From Agromyces cavernae (GTDB taxonomy: Bacteria; Actinomycetota; Actinomycetes; Actinomycetales; Microbacteriaceae), in contig NZ_JAJNMP010000001.1 in assembly GCF_021044935.1 (NCBI RefSeq), positions 1 through 64,000 of the forward strand: a DNA stretch of 64,000 nucleotides. The letters are read 5' to 3'. The position numbers were made by a program, and so were the translations under genes. Below the pieces are notes generated by a model. The model was not told where the DNA came from and ran no database searches. It worked only from the letters and a program-made list of their open reading frames with translations. Of this stretch, positions 1-7,538 are shown in pieces. Each line of letters begins with the position of its first letter. Positions within the stretch are counted from its first letter, which is position 1.

Positions 1-172
1 CGCCTCATGTTCATCAAGCGTCTTGGACACCGGTGCATCCCTGAGGGGAGGCCCGCGAATCTTCATCGCAGTGTCGGGTGGATGCCCGATAGCCGATCCC
101 TCTGCGGGCACCTGCACACTGAACGATCGGTCTAATCAGGTCCGGATGGTGGTCGCCAGTCGGCGACGCTCT

Positions 173-925
173 TCAGTCGCCACCGCCGTCGACGCCGTCG
201 AACACTGCGGGGTAGTTGTCGAGCCACGCCCAGTTCTCGATCGGCCAGCTCACGACGAAGGCACGTCCGACCACGTTCTCGATGGGAACGAAGCCCTCAC
301 GTGGCGTGTCGGTCTGGTATCGGGAGTCTTGCGAGTTGTAGCGGTTGTCGCCCATCACCCAGAGCGAGTCCTCGGGCACGGTTGTATCGAAGTCGTCGCG
401 AGATGCCTTGCTGTCGCCTGGCGGAAGGGTGATGTACGGCTCTTCGAGCGGCACGCCGTTGATGCTCAACTGTCCGAGCGCGTTGCAACAGGTGACGTGA
501 TCTCTGGGCAGCCCGATCACCCGCTTGACGAGATGATCGTTGGAGTCGGGGGCCGTGAGGCCGACGAACGCGAGGAACCAGTCGGCGGCGGCAACGAGGG
601 GCGGCTGCGGTTCCTCAGGGCGCGCGGTGAGCCAGCCGCCTGGATCCTTGAAGACGACGACGTCGCCACGCTCGATCGGCACGACGTCGGGCACGAGCTC
701 GTTCACGATGATGCGATCGTCGATCTCGAGCGTGTCCGCCATCGACTCGGAGGGGATGAAGAACGATCGGATCAGGAAGGTCTTGATCAGAAACGAGACG
801 AGTACCGCGACCACGAAGATGACGAGCACGTCGCGCAGGAACAGCAGACCTGGGTGCTTCCTTCGCGTGACGGATTCTCCACTCGGCTCACCCGTGTCAG
901 AGGCGGTCGCTTTGATAACACTCAC
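173..925 (-). CDS. lepB: Signal peptidase I
   Basis: Type I signal peptidase, the membrane serine protease that cleaves signal peptides from exported preproteins on the outer face of the membrane. One N-terminal membrane segment (residues about 31-50) precedes the catalytic domain. IPSESM puts the nucleophile at Ser61, LVKRVIGLP the general base at Lys134, and GDNRYNSQDSR near residue 195 is the conserved C-terminal box. The 250-residue length is normal for Gram-positive enzymes. GTG at 925 is chosen because the ATG at 931-933 runs straight into a stop. A GAGAAT hexamer lies 6 bases before the GTG and resembles the leaderless -10 boxes of this window. Family identity is secure; whether paralogues exist elsewhere cannot be told. 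Confidence 0.95.
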   Translation of the reverse strand: MSVIKATASDTGEPSGESVTRRKHPGLLFLRDVLVIFVVAVLVSFLIKTFLIRSFFIPSESMADTLEIDDRIIVNELVPDVVPIERGDVVVFKDPGGWLTARPEEPQPPLVAAADWFLAFVGLTAPDSNDHLVKRVIGLPRDHVTCCNALGQLSINGVPLEEPYITLPPGDSKASRDDFDTTVPEDSLWVMGDNRYNSQDSRYQTDTPREGFVPIENVVGRAFVVSWPIENWAWLDNYPAVFDGVDGGGD

Positions 926-973
926 GGGGACATTCTCACTGTTGGCGTACGGATTGCCCGGTCACACGGGCGC

Positions 974-1549
974 TCAGAATCGTTCGTGATTGGCGGGTGC
1001 GAGTGCCGTCCCGGCGGGAGCGTCGTCGAGTAGGTCGTCGTCGTCCCGCTCGGCCAGTGCGCCGCGAAGGGCCTGCTTGGCTCGGTGCACGCGGCCGCGC
1101 GCGGTTGTGAGCGGGATCCCGAGAGCGAGGGCCGCGTCTGGGACTGGCAAGCCGTCCCAGTAGATCAGCATGATCAGCTCGCGCTGGTCGGAAGGCAGCG
1201 CCGCGACTGCTCTCCTGACGTCGAGGAGGTCGTCATCGACGGGACCCGCTGCTGCTTGCTCCAGCTGTGCACGGAGTGGCCCTGCCAGCCGTGCCGCTCG
1301 GTGCCGCCCTCGAAGCCAGTTGCTGTGCACTCGGCTGGCGACGCCGTACATCCAGAGCTTTGCCTCGTGATCGTCGGCTGGGAGATGTCGCATCCGCCGC
1401 CAGGCAACCAAGAACGCATCCGCGAGGAGATCGGCAGCATCTGCTGGTTCGCTGGTGCGACGGAGGAAGTATCGGAGCAATTCGGGGGCAAGGTTCTCGT
1501 GAAGAAGGGTCAGGCGCCGCGCATCGTCGCCCGGCCGGTCGCGCCTCAC
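974..1549 (-). CDS. ECF-family RNA polymerase sigma factor (complete)
   Basis: A 191-residue extracytoplasmic-function sigma factor that would direct RNA polymerase to a small stress regulon. Region 2 is recognisable (LLADAFLVAWRRMRHLP, then LWMYGVASRVHSNWLRG) and region 4 is complete (LPSDQRELIMLIYWDG, followed by the helix-turn-helix IPLTTARGRVHRAKQALR). The GTG start overlaps the stop of the upstream membrane-protein gene by four bases, so the two are translationally coupled. The order, partner first and sigma second, is the reverse of the usual sigma/anti-sigma arrangement. The same order and coupling recur in the opposite-strand module at 3087-4243. The C-terminus is acidic (ERDDDDLLDD). 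The sigma identity is strong; the stimulus is unknown. Confidence 0.9.
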   Translation of the reverse strand: MRRDRPGDDARRLTLLHENLAPELLRYFLRRTSEPADAADLLADAFLVAWRRMRHLPADDHEAKLWMYGVASRVHSNWLRGRHRAARLAGPLRAQLEQAAAGPVDDDLLDVRRAVAALPSDQRELIMLIYWDGLPVPDAALALGIPLTTARGRVHRAKQALRGALAERDDDDLLDDAPAGTALAPANHERF

Positions 1550-2127
1550 TGCTGCTCCTCGCAGCCGTACTGGGCCTGCAGAGCGATGCCTGCGCCGAGG
1601 AACCCGCGAGCCTCGAACTCTTCTTGAATCTGCCCGACGAACGTCGAGTTGATATAGCTCTCGTCGGGGTCCGGTTTCTGGGACTCATTGAGGCGGGCCC
1701 TGGCCCACGTGCTGTCGCTCTCGTTCGTGTTGCGGTCGAGCTCCTCGATGTCGATCGAGGCAAGGAACTGCTGAGCCTCCTCGAAACGCGCAACGGTCGT
1801 GTCGTCCCGATTCATTGCATCGGGCTCGGCACCGATGCTGATTGTGCATTTCAGAGCACCCGTTTCGATCGGGATGACACGCTCGTAGCTCAGGTCACCC
1901 TGATAGGGGCGTGCCCACGGCATGAGGTCGGGCGCGGCAATGGCAGCGGCGCCGCCCGCAAGGCCGATGCACCCGAGGACGCCTGCAATCATGAGCGGGG
2001 TGAAGCGCGCTTGCTTGGATCTGGATGCCGCGATTCTCCGCGCGAGTTGCCGGGCATTTTCGTCCATCGCGACGTCCACAGTGTGCTTCGCCGGATCCGC
2101 TTGGATCAAACGGTCATCGATACTCAC
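1546..2127 (-). CDS. Single-pass membrane protein coupled to ECF sigma factor (putative anti-sigma)
   Basis: A 193-residue protein with a basic cytoplasmic segment of about 50 residues, one membrane helix (around PLMIAGVLGCIGLAGGAAAIAA) and an extracytoplasmic domain of about 115 residues. The outer domain has two cysteines (GALKC and QYGCEE) that match two in the paralogue at 3087-3761, suggesting a conserved disulphide. There is no HxxxCxxC zinc-binding anti-sigma motif, so the role as anti-sigma factor is inferred only from topology and from the 4-base overlap with the sigma gene. GTG at 2127 is chosen because AGGAGG lies 8 bases upstream; a longer open frame exists but has no ribosome site. 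The palindrome GGACATGTCC lies 38 bases before the start. Confidence 0.7.
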   Translation of the reverse strand: MSIDDRLIQADPAKHTVDVAMDENARQLARRIAASRSKQARFTPLMIAGVLGCIGLAGGAAAIAAPDLMPWARPYQGDLSYERVIPIETGALKCTISIGAEPDAMNRDDTTVARFEEAQQFLASIDIEELDRNTNESDSTWARARLNESQKPDPDESYINSTFVGQIQEEFEARGFLGAGIALQAQYGCEEQQ

Positions 2128-2165
2128 GTCTCGCCTCCTGCCGGCAGTTGATCTGCCGTTCACTA

Positions 2166-2175
2166 GGACATGTCC
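2166..2175 (-). promoter_or_regulatory. Palindrome shared by the two ECF modules (copy 1)
   Basis: GGACATGTCC lies within the longer shared word CCGGACATGTCCTA, read toward the gene starting at 2127. The same 14-mer precedes the paralogous gene at 3087 in the same orientation and at nearly the same distance (38 versus 31 bases). It is likely part of an autoregulated sigma promoter or an operator; inferred, not proven. Confidence 0.55.
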
Positions 2176-2294
2176 GGCTTGGTGACGATCTGCACACGCT
2201 GACCTTGAATAGTTGCATGCGCCGGCCGCTAGGACGCCGCTCAGGCGGCGGCGCACTCAACCACCGGCTATTGGGCGAGCTTGAGAGCGCCGGG

Positions 2295-2810
2295 CTATTG
2301 CCGAGCATTGGCAGGTCGCGGCGCCCAATCGTTGCCATCTTCAAGTGTGAATTCCAGCGCCTTGCGTCTCAGCACGATCGTGCAGATGACGACTGCGAGG
2401 GAGACCAGGAGGCCGAAGAGCATCGGTGGTCCGCCGACGCCTGCGACGGATCCGGCATGTACGAAGACCCCGGCGAAGAGTGCGGCCGACGAACCGAGAG
2501 CCACAAGTAGGGCGATCGCCCACCACCTCTTTCGCTGGGTGCGGGTGTTCGTGGCCGCGGCCGAGAGCACCTGCCACGCGGCCAGCAGGGCCAGCTCAAA
2601 CAGTCCGATCGCGACCCCGATAGCGATGACGTAGGGACGCGCCAGGTCCGCATATTCGGGATATCGGGCTGCATACTCTGCCGCAGCGGTCGGAACGAGC
2701 CAGAACTGCATCAGCAGGGCGACGAAGAACACTGCGCTCAACGCAATGCGAACCGCTGGAACGTTCTGCTTGGACATGATCATCAGAATCGTCTCGCTCG
2801 CCTTCGTCAT
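2295..2810 (-). CDS. DUF2975-like four-helix membrane protein
   Basis: A 171-residue integral membrane protein with four predicted helices (around residues 20-42, 60-85, 95-118 and 128-148) and short polar ends. The pattern of a first helix followed by a VPTAAAEYAARYPEYADLARPY loop-like segment, then a helix, matches DUF2975 proteins. Those often sit beside a small XRE regulator; none is seen here. Function is unknown. ATG at 2810 is taken as the start, but in-frame ATGs a few codons in (MIMSKQ) are equally possible. A TATCGT hexamer lies four bases before 2810. It lies between the two ECF modules on the strand of the first. Family assignment is moderate. Confidence 0.6.
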   Translation of the reverse strand: MTKASETILMIMSKQNVPAVRIALSAVFFVALLMQFWLVPTAAAEYAARYPEYADLARPYVIAIGVAIGLFELALLAAWQVLSAAATNTRTQRKRWWAIALLVALGSSAALFAGVFVHAGSVAGVGGPPMLFGLLVSLAVVICTIVLRRKALEFTLEDGNDWAPRPANARQ

Positions 2811-3045
2811 TCACACGATAGTGACGATGAGGTTAGCCGTGCGGGACAGAATCTGGACCGCGCGCGCCGCGCGGCAATGTTGTGCCAGCTGGAAGTTCTG
2901 CGGGTTGGTCCGCTTACGGATCCGGAGTGCCCATCACGGGCTCCACCCACGCGGTATATAGGGCTCAGCTCGCTGTCTGCTACTTCTCGAACACCGCCCG
3001 GCCCGAAACAAACTTCGCGATACGAGTTAAGGACGGCGCCTTTCC

Positions 3046-3055
3046 GGACATGTCC
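3046..3055 (+). promoter_or_regulatory. Palindrome shared by the two ECF modules (copy 2)
   Basis: Second copy of GGACATGTCC within CCGGACATGTCCTA, 31 bases before the ATG at 3087. After it, both copies continue with GTGAA and GGCA at almost the same spacing, so similarity extends over roughly 25 bases. Conservation upstream of two paralogous operons points to a common regulatory input. Confidence 0.55.
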
Positions 3056-3086
3056 TATGTGAAGGCACTCTACGAAGGGCAGGCAG

Positions 3087-3761
3087 ATGGATTCGGTGGA
3101 CGAGGTGGTGCGGCGTGCTGCGCCGCGGGCGCTGGGCGCTGAGTTAGCTGCTGCGGAACAGGCCGAAGCCGTTGCGCGAGCAGTCGTTGCTGCCGAAACC
3201 CGCGAGCGTTCGCGCACTTCGCGCCTCCGAAGGTTTCTCGGCGGCGCCGCACTCGGGATCGGAATTCTCGGCCTAGGTGTCACCGCGGCCGCGGCCGCGC
3301 CTGCTGTGATCGACTGGCTGGGCTGGACCCCCGACATCGTCGCGCAACGCAGCTTCGAGTTGCAGGACGGATCCGACCTCGGGCTCTGCGAGGTCTTCAT
3401 TCGTGTGGCCCCCGAATATCGCCAGCATGACCTTTCGGACGCCGAAGTAGACAAGCGAACCGAGGAGGCACGGCGATTCCTCACCGAGCACGACTGGGAA
3501 CCGCTCATCGCGTCCATCACCACGGACGAGATCCAGGCCGCGTACGAACTCGAGGTCGAACAAAGCGTGGCGTACACCGACCCGGACAGCATCGCATCCG
3601 GTGCCACCCCGCCTCCCGCAACGTATTCAGGTGCTGCCATCCAGGTCATGAAAGATCGCATCTCCGATGAGTTCAGTCGGGCGGGTCACCTTCGTCAGGG
3701 AGTCGGCCTCGAAGGGGCGGCAGGGCCGTGCGCCGGTGCGACCGAAGGTCCGACGCAATGA
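3087..3761 (+). CDS. Single-pass membrane protein, paralogue of 1546-2127 (putative anti-sigma)
   Basis: A 224-residue protein with the same design as the gene at 1546-2127: an Ala/Glu/Arg-rich cytoplasmic part of about 48 residues, a membrane helix (about 50-73, LGGAALGIGILGLGVTAAA), then an outer domain of about 150 residues. Two outer cysteines (DLGLCEV and AAGPCAG) align with those of the paralogue. No zinc-binding anti-sigma motif is present. The TGA stop overlaps the ATG of the sigma gene (ATGA), as in the first module. The start at 3087 is supported by GAAGGG a few bases upstream. A membrane-bound regulator of the adjacent sigma factor is the best inference; a sensor with another output is possible. 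Confidence 0.65.
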   Translation: MDSVDEVVRRAAPRALGAELAAAEQAEAVARAVVAAETRERSRTSRLRRFLGGAALGIGILGLGVTAAAAAPAVIDWLGWTPDIVAQRSFELQDGSDLGLCEVFIRVAPEYRQHDLSDAEVDKRTEEARRFLTEHDWEPLIASITTDEIQAAYELEVEQSVAYTDPDSIASGATPPPATYSGAAIQVMKDRISDEFSRAGHLRQGVGLEGAAGPCAGATEGPTQ

Positions 3762-4243
3762 TGAACCGGCGGCGTCGGTCGACGCGTGAAGCGCGCTTCG
3801 AGCACGTGTACGTGGCCAACGCGGCCGACCTGCTGAGCTACTTCGGCCGGCGAGTGCAGATCCCGGCCGACGCGGCAGATCTGCTCAGCGAGACGTTCAT
3901 CGTGGCGTGGCGGCGCGGCGATCGAATGCCCGTCGAGCCCGAGCAAGCACGGATGTGGCTGTTCGGCGTCGCCAGGCGGGTCCTCGCGAACGCCGCCCGC
4001 GGCGGCGCCCGCCATTCCGACCTCACGGACAAGCTGCGCGCACATCTCGAGGCGCTCCCGACCGAGCAGGTCGATGCGGAAACCCTCGACATCCGCGCCG
4101 CGCTCGACGCCCTCCCGGACGACCAATCCGAGCTCGTTCGTCTCGTCCTCTGGGATCCGCTACCGGCATGCGGGAGCGTCGCTCAATTGTCTTCGTGGAC
4201 GAGGCGCTTCCCCATCGTCAACAGACGCGCAGTGGGTGGCTGA
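3758..4243 (+). CDS. ECF sigma factor truncated before region 4.2
   Basis: A 161-residue paralogue of the sigma factor at 974-1549. Region 2 is well preserved (LLSETFIVAWRRGDRMP, then WLFGVARRVLANAARGG) and region 4 begins normally (LPDDQSELVRLVLWDPLPA). At about 4168 the similarity stops: the last 24 residues (from CGSVAQL onward) are unrelated, and the helix-turn-helix for -35 recognition is absent. No frame downstream restores it, so the 3' end has been replaced or deleted rather than frameshifted. The protein may be dead or may keep only core-binding ability. It overlaps its upstream partner by four bases. Confidence 0.7.
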   Translation: MMNRRRRSTREARFEHVYVANAADLLSYFGRRVQIPADAADLLSETFIVAWRRGDRMPVEPEQARMWLFGVARRVLANAARGGARHSDLTDKLRAHLEALPTEQVDAETLDIRAALDALPDDQSELVRLVLWDPLPACGSVAQLSSWTRRFPIVNRRAVGG

Positions 4244-4258
4244 GCCCTTCCCGATCGA

Positions 4259-4264
4259 TATGCT
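4259..4264 (+). promoter_or_regulatory. -10 box (TATGCT), leaderless
   Basis: TATGCT ends 6 bases before the ATG at 4271, the spacing expected if transcription starts at the initiation codon. There is no Shine-Dalgarno sequence. Confidence 0.5.
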
Positions 4265-4270
4265 CAGCCC

Positions 4271-4522
4271 ATGAATTCTGCCGTGCTTGATCAGACACGA
4301 AACGGGCAGCTCTTCGCTTGGGGGCTCGTGTTTCTGGTTCTGGGCGCGGTCGCCTTCGTTGGCGGGCCGGCGTTGATCTTCACCTTCTACGTCACTCAGG
4401 GAGAAGCGCCCCTGGCCGGCATCGGGTCATGGAACATCGTCATCGGGCTGTTCACCTGGGTGGCAGCTTTGGTCTTCCTAGGCCTCGGTGGTTTGCTGGT
4501 CCTGCTTAGCCGCCGCCGCTGA
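4271..4522 (+). CDS. Small two-helix membrane protein
   Basis: An 83-residue hydrophobic protein with two predicted membrane helices (about 15-38 and 52-78) joined by a short polar loop, ending in SRRR. I do not recognise a family. ATG at 4271 is supported by the leaderless-type TATGCT box 6 bases upstream. It follows the truncated sigma gene on the same strand but has its own putative promoter. Bases 4523-4813 behind it show no convincing gene. Confidence 0.6.
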   Translation: MNSAVLDQTRNGQLFAWGLVFLVLGAVAFVGGPALIFTFYVTQGEAPLAGIGSWNIVIGLFTWVAALVFLGLGGLLVLLSRRR

Positions 4523-4813
4523 ACGCCGACGGTGATTATCTGACGTGAGCCCACAACCGTCGGGGAGCCGCCAGGAGACTGAGGCGCCCACTCCACGCAT
4601 CGAGGGCGGCGCGGAGTCACCTCCAATTCGGACATCAGCGCAGCGGCGCCGGATCGCGGAGGTTCTCCAGGGGCCGCGATGCCCTCGCTAGCCGCTTTCG
4701 AATCTGTCGGCGCGAGCTGAGCTGTTCCCAGAGAGTCAGCAGGCGCTCTGTCTCGACTGCGCCGTCCGGGTAGCCATTGCTCATGCCCCGAACCTATCGA
4801 GACGCGTCAACAC

Positions 4814-5143
4814 CTAGTGCGCGGCTCCGAATTCGATGAGGAGTACGCCGCCGACTATGAGGATGAGCCCGAGGCTCATGATCCAGGTCAATGGTTCTTT
4901 GAAGAACATGCGGCTGAGGATGGCGGTGATGGCGACGCCGGCTGCCGCCCAGATGCCGTAGGCAACGCCAAGCGCCACGCCCTCCGCGAGGACGACGGAG
5001 AGCATGATGAAGGCGAGGAGGTAGCCGCCGCCGACGGCGAACCACCACAGTTTGCTTCCGGACGTTGCCATGCGGAGCGAGATGGTGGCGGTAACCTCCG
5101 CGATGATCGCTGCAATGAGGCAGATGAGGGCGAGGGCCGTCAC
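4814..5143 (-). CDS. SMR-family efflux subunit 2
   Basis: A 109-residue small multidrug resistance protein with four membrane helices. The essential membrane glutamate is in helix 1 (LIAAIIAEVTATISLR, about residue 16), and GVALGVAYGIWAAAGV is the conserved helix-3 signature. It is the second of two adjacent SMR genes; the GTG start overlaps the stop of the first by four bases. Paired, unequal SMR genes such as YkkCD and EbrAB form heterodimeric proton-coupled exporters of cationic drugs or guanidinium compounds, which is the likely arrangement here. The operon is headed by a TetR regulator. The substrate cannot be read from the sequence. Confidence 0.9.
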   Translation of the reverse strand: MTALALICLIAAIIAEVTATISLRMATSGSKLWWFAVGGGYLLAFIMLSVVLAEGVALGVAYGIWAAAGVAITAILSRMFFKEPLTWIMSLGLILIVGGVLLIEFGAAH

Positions 5144-5487
5144 TGTGCGACCTCCGTGTTCTTGTGAGCAGCTTGTGAGCCGAGTTCGACGAGGAGCACG
5201 CCGGCCATGACGACGGCGATGCCGATGCCCATGAGTAGAGTGATCGGTTCCCAGAAGATGATGAGGGACATGATCGCCGTGAGGGCGACGCCGCTTGCGC
5301 CCCAGATGCCGTAGCCCACGCCGAGGCTCATGCCGTTACGAAGCGACATGAACAGCGCGAGGATTGAGCCGAGGTAACCGACGACGACAAGGGCGTAGAA
5401 GCCGGGTGAGTCGAGGGCGGCTTTCAGGGACAGGGAGCCGGTCACTTCCAGCGCGATCGCGATCGCGAGGAACAGCCACTTCTTCAT
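5140..5487 (-). CDS. SMR-family efflux subunit 1
   Basis: A 115-residue small multidrug resistance protein with four membrane helices, the helix-1 glutamate (LFLAIAIALEVTGSLSLK, about residue 14) and the GMSLGVGYGIWGASGV motif. The C-terminal tail is polar (AAHKNTEVAQ). ATG at 5487 overlaps the tetR stop by four bases, and its own stop overlaps the next SMR gene by four. All three genes are therefore translationally coupled. It probably pairs with the neighbouring SMR protein in opposite membrane orientations as one exporter. The open frame extends upstream of the ATG, but that part lies inside tetR and is not SMR-like. Confidence 0.9.
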   Translation of the reverse strand: MKKWLFLAIAIALEVTGSLSLKAALDSPGFYALVVVGYLGSILALFMSLRNGMSLGVGYGIWGASGVALTAIMSLIIFWEPITLLMGIGIAVVMAGVLLVELGSQAAHKNTEVAQ

Positions 5488-5993
5488 GAGTTCGAGTCCT
5501 TCGGGAGGAGGGAGAGGGCGACGTCGACGACGGCGGCGCGTTGCGGATCGTCGAGTGGGAGCATCCCCAGGCAGCGGTCGATCCAGGCACCATCCGCAAT
5601 CAGGCGTGCGGCCACGACCTGCGGGTGATCTGATTCGCCGAACCAGGCATTCATCCGCTCCGCCCACCGCACCGAGAGCTTGACGCGCAGCCGCGGATCG
5701 GCCAAGAGTGCGAGGTCGGCGGGGTCCATGTCACCCATCAGCGTGTACTCGATGTAGGCGCGCAGCCGCCCCATCGCGTCCGCGCCGGCCCCTGCGCGCC
5801 GGCTCAGTTCGGCTTCCCATTTCAAGAGCAGGTGATCCAGCACCGCGAGGGTTAAGCCTTCTTTTGTTGCGAAGTGGTGCACAACACCGGGCTTGGTGAG
5901 CCCCGATACGCGCGCCACAGCGTCAATCGTCAGTGCATCGCCTGCGCGGAGAACGTCGAGAGCTGAGTCAAGGATTTCTGGTTTGGTTGCCAC
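5484..5993 (-). CDS. TetR-family repressor of SMR operon
   Basis: A 169-residue TetR regulator. The N-terminal helix-turn-helix is clear (LTIDAVARVSGLTKPGVVHHFATKEGL, residues about 21-47) and the rest is a helical ligand-binding domain. It is first in an operon with two SMR exporter genes and almost certainly controls them and itself. A perfect 20-bp palindrome (6002-6021) overlaps a TAGGCT -10 box 6 bases before the GTG start, so bound repressor would block RNA polymerase. The start is GTG at 5993 and the transcript appears leaderless. The ligand is presumably an exported cation, as in QacR systems; this is inferred. Confidence 0.9.
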   Translation of the reverse strand: MATKPEILDSALDVLRAGDALTIDAVARVSGLTKPGVVHHFATKEGLTLAVLDHLLLKWEAELSRRAGAGADAMGRLRAYIEYTLMGDMDPADLALLADPRLRVKLSVRWAERMNAWFGESDHPQVVAARLIADGAWIDRCLGMLPLDDPQRAAVVDVALSLLPKDSNS

Positions 5994-5999
5994 AAGCAG

Positions 6000-6005
6000 A
6001 GCCTA
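6000..6005 (-). promoter_or_regulatory. -10 box (TAGGCT) of tetR, leaderless
   Basis: TAGGCT on the minus strand, 6 bases before the GTG at 5993, overlapping the operator palindrome. Confidence 0.6.
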
Positions 6006-6021
6006 CCATACGTATGGTAGG
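6002..6021. promoter_or_regulatory. TetR operator, perfect 20-bp palindrome
   Basis: Half-site CCTACCATAC followed by its exact complement GTATGGTAGG. It overlaps the TAGGCT -10 box (6000-6005, minus strand) of the tetR-smr-smr operon and lies 9 bases from the tetR start codon. Length and position are typical for TetR autoregulation. Confidence 0.85.
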
Positions 6022-6225
6022 TGCGCGGGGCCTATGTCAGCCATGGGAGTATCAACTTTTTGGCGCCCGCAAACCGGTCCAGCGCCGGACACCCGACGTG
6101 CGGCACCCCTCCCGCGAGGATCAGCGTCGCCACTGAGGGCCAGATTCCCGTATGACCCGCCCGATGAATTGCCCGGTGACGGGGGGCTATTCGCTACAGG
6201 CGAGTCCTGGCCCGGAGGCCGACAC

Positions 6226-6231
6226 TAGGCT
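6226..6231 (+). promoter_or_regulatory. -10 box (TAGGCT), leaderless
   Basis: TAGGCT ends 7 bases before the ATG at 6239 and supports that start over longer alternatives. Confidence 0.5.
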
Positions 6232-6238
6232 GCTCGAC

Positions 6239-7465
6239 ATGGCCTACGACGTCGCACGCATCCGATCGATGTTCCCCTCGCTCGAGAGCGGGTGGGCTCA
6301 GTTCGACGGCCCCGGGGGAACGCAGACGCCGCGAGCCGTGGGCGACGCCGTGGCATCCGTGCTCACCGGTCCGCTCTCGAATCGCGGCACGACCGGCGAA
6401 TCCGAAGAGCGTGCCGAGGCGGCGGTGCACGGGTTCCGCCTCGCGATGGCCGACCTGGTCAACGGGCACCCGCGCGGCATCGTGCACGGGCGCAGCGCCA
6501 CGCAGCTCGCATACGACTTCTCGCGCATGCTGTCGCGAGGCTGGGGCGAGCGCGACGAGGTCGTCGTCACACGGCTCGACCACGACTCGAACGTGCGGCC
6601 GTGGGTGCAGGCCGCCGAGCGCGTCGGCGCGACCGTGCGGTGGGTCGACTTCGACCCCGAGACCGGCGAGCTCGCGACCGAAGCCGTCGAGGCAGCACTC
6701 ACCGACCGCACCCGGCTCGTCGCCGTGACGGCGGCGTCGAACCTCATCGGCACGATGCCCGACATCCCCGCGATCGCGGCGGCCGTGCACGCGGTCGGCG
6801 CATTGCTCTACGTCGACGGCGTGCACTACACCGCGCACGAGTTGCCCGACGTTGATGCGCTCGGCGCCGACTTCTTCACGTGCTCGCCATACAAGTTCCT
6901 CGGCCCGCACTGCGGCGTGCTCGCCGCGCAACCCGAGCTGCTCGAGATGTTGATGCCCGACAAGCTGCTGCCGGCCACGAATGCCGTGCCCGAGCGGTTC
7001 GAGTTCGGCACGCTGCCCTACGAACTGCTCGCCGGCGCCACCGCGGCGGTCGACGTGCTCGCCGGGCTCGCGACGTCAGGCGACGGGTCGCATGAGTCGG
7101 ATGCCCCGGGCTCGCGCCGCGCGCGGCTCACGGCCTCCTACGCGGCGCTGCACGAGCACGAGGAAGTGCTGCGCTCGCGCATCGAGGCGGGCCTCACCGA
7201 CCTTCCGGGCCTGACCCTCTGGTCACGCGCCTCGCGCCGAACACCGACGCTGCTCATGACCTTCGCCGACCACGCGGCATCCGACATCACGAACGCCCTG
7301 GCGCAGGGCAAGGTGCTCGCGCCTTCGCACAACTTCTACGCGCTCGAGGCGTCGCGCCGGCTCGGACTCGGCGACGAGGGCGGGTTGCGCATCGGGCTCG
7401 CGCCCTACACCGACGCCGACGACGTCGACCGCCTGCTCGACGGGCTCGCGGCCGCGCTCGCATGA
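6239..7465 (+). CDS. Class V aminotransferase, cysteine desulfurase-like
   Basis: A 408-residue PLP enzyme of the class V aminotransferase fold, SufS/CsdA-like. The Schiff-base lysine is in CSPYKFLGPHCG (Lys219), the PLP-ring partner in YVDGVHYT (Asp193), and TRLDHDSN (about 111-118) lines the active site. It lacks neighbouring suf genes and an obvious persulfide-carrying cysteine loop, so it may act on another substrate such as a cysteine derivative or isopenicillin-type compound. ATG at 6239 is chosen because a TAGGCT box lies 7 bases upstream and the protein then begins like its family (MAYDVARIRSMFPSL). A longer frame to 6152 exists but lacks support. The PEP-mutase-like gene downstream has its own -10 box. 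Confidence 0.85.
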   Translation: MAYDVARIRSMFPSLESGWAQFDGPGGTQTPRAVGDAVASVLTGPLSNRGTTGESEERAEAAVHGFRLAMADLVNGHPRGIVHGRSATQLAYDFSRMLSRGWGERDEVVVTRLDHDSNVRPWVQAAERVGATVRWVDFDPETGELATEAVEAALTDRTRLVAVTAASNLIGTMPDIPAIAAAVHAVGALLYVDGVHYTAHELPDVDALGADFFTCSPYKFLGPHCGVLAAQPELLEMLMPDKLLPATNAVPERFEFGTLPYELLAGATAAVDVLAGLATSGDGSHESDAPGSRRARLTASYAALHEHEEVLRSRIEAGLTDLPGLTLWSRASRRTPTLLMTFADHAASDITNALAQGKVLAPSHNFYALEASRRLGLGDEGGLRIGLAPYTDADDVDRLLDGLAAALA

Positions 7466-7526
7466 GCGCCCCGCGGGTTTCGGACCTCACCCGGCGGCGA
7501 GCGCATGCGGTGTCGCCGGCGCCCCC

Positions 7527-7532
7527 TACGTT
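7527..7532 (+). promoter_or_regulatory. -10 box (TACGTT), leaderless
   Basis: TACGTT ends 6 bases before the ATG at 7539. Confidence 0.4.
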
Positions 7533-7538
7533 GGAACC

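Noticed and set aside
1-172. Partial gene at the left edge
   Set aside because: Open frames here are short and show no recognisable motif or codon bias; left as unassigned.
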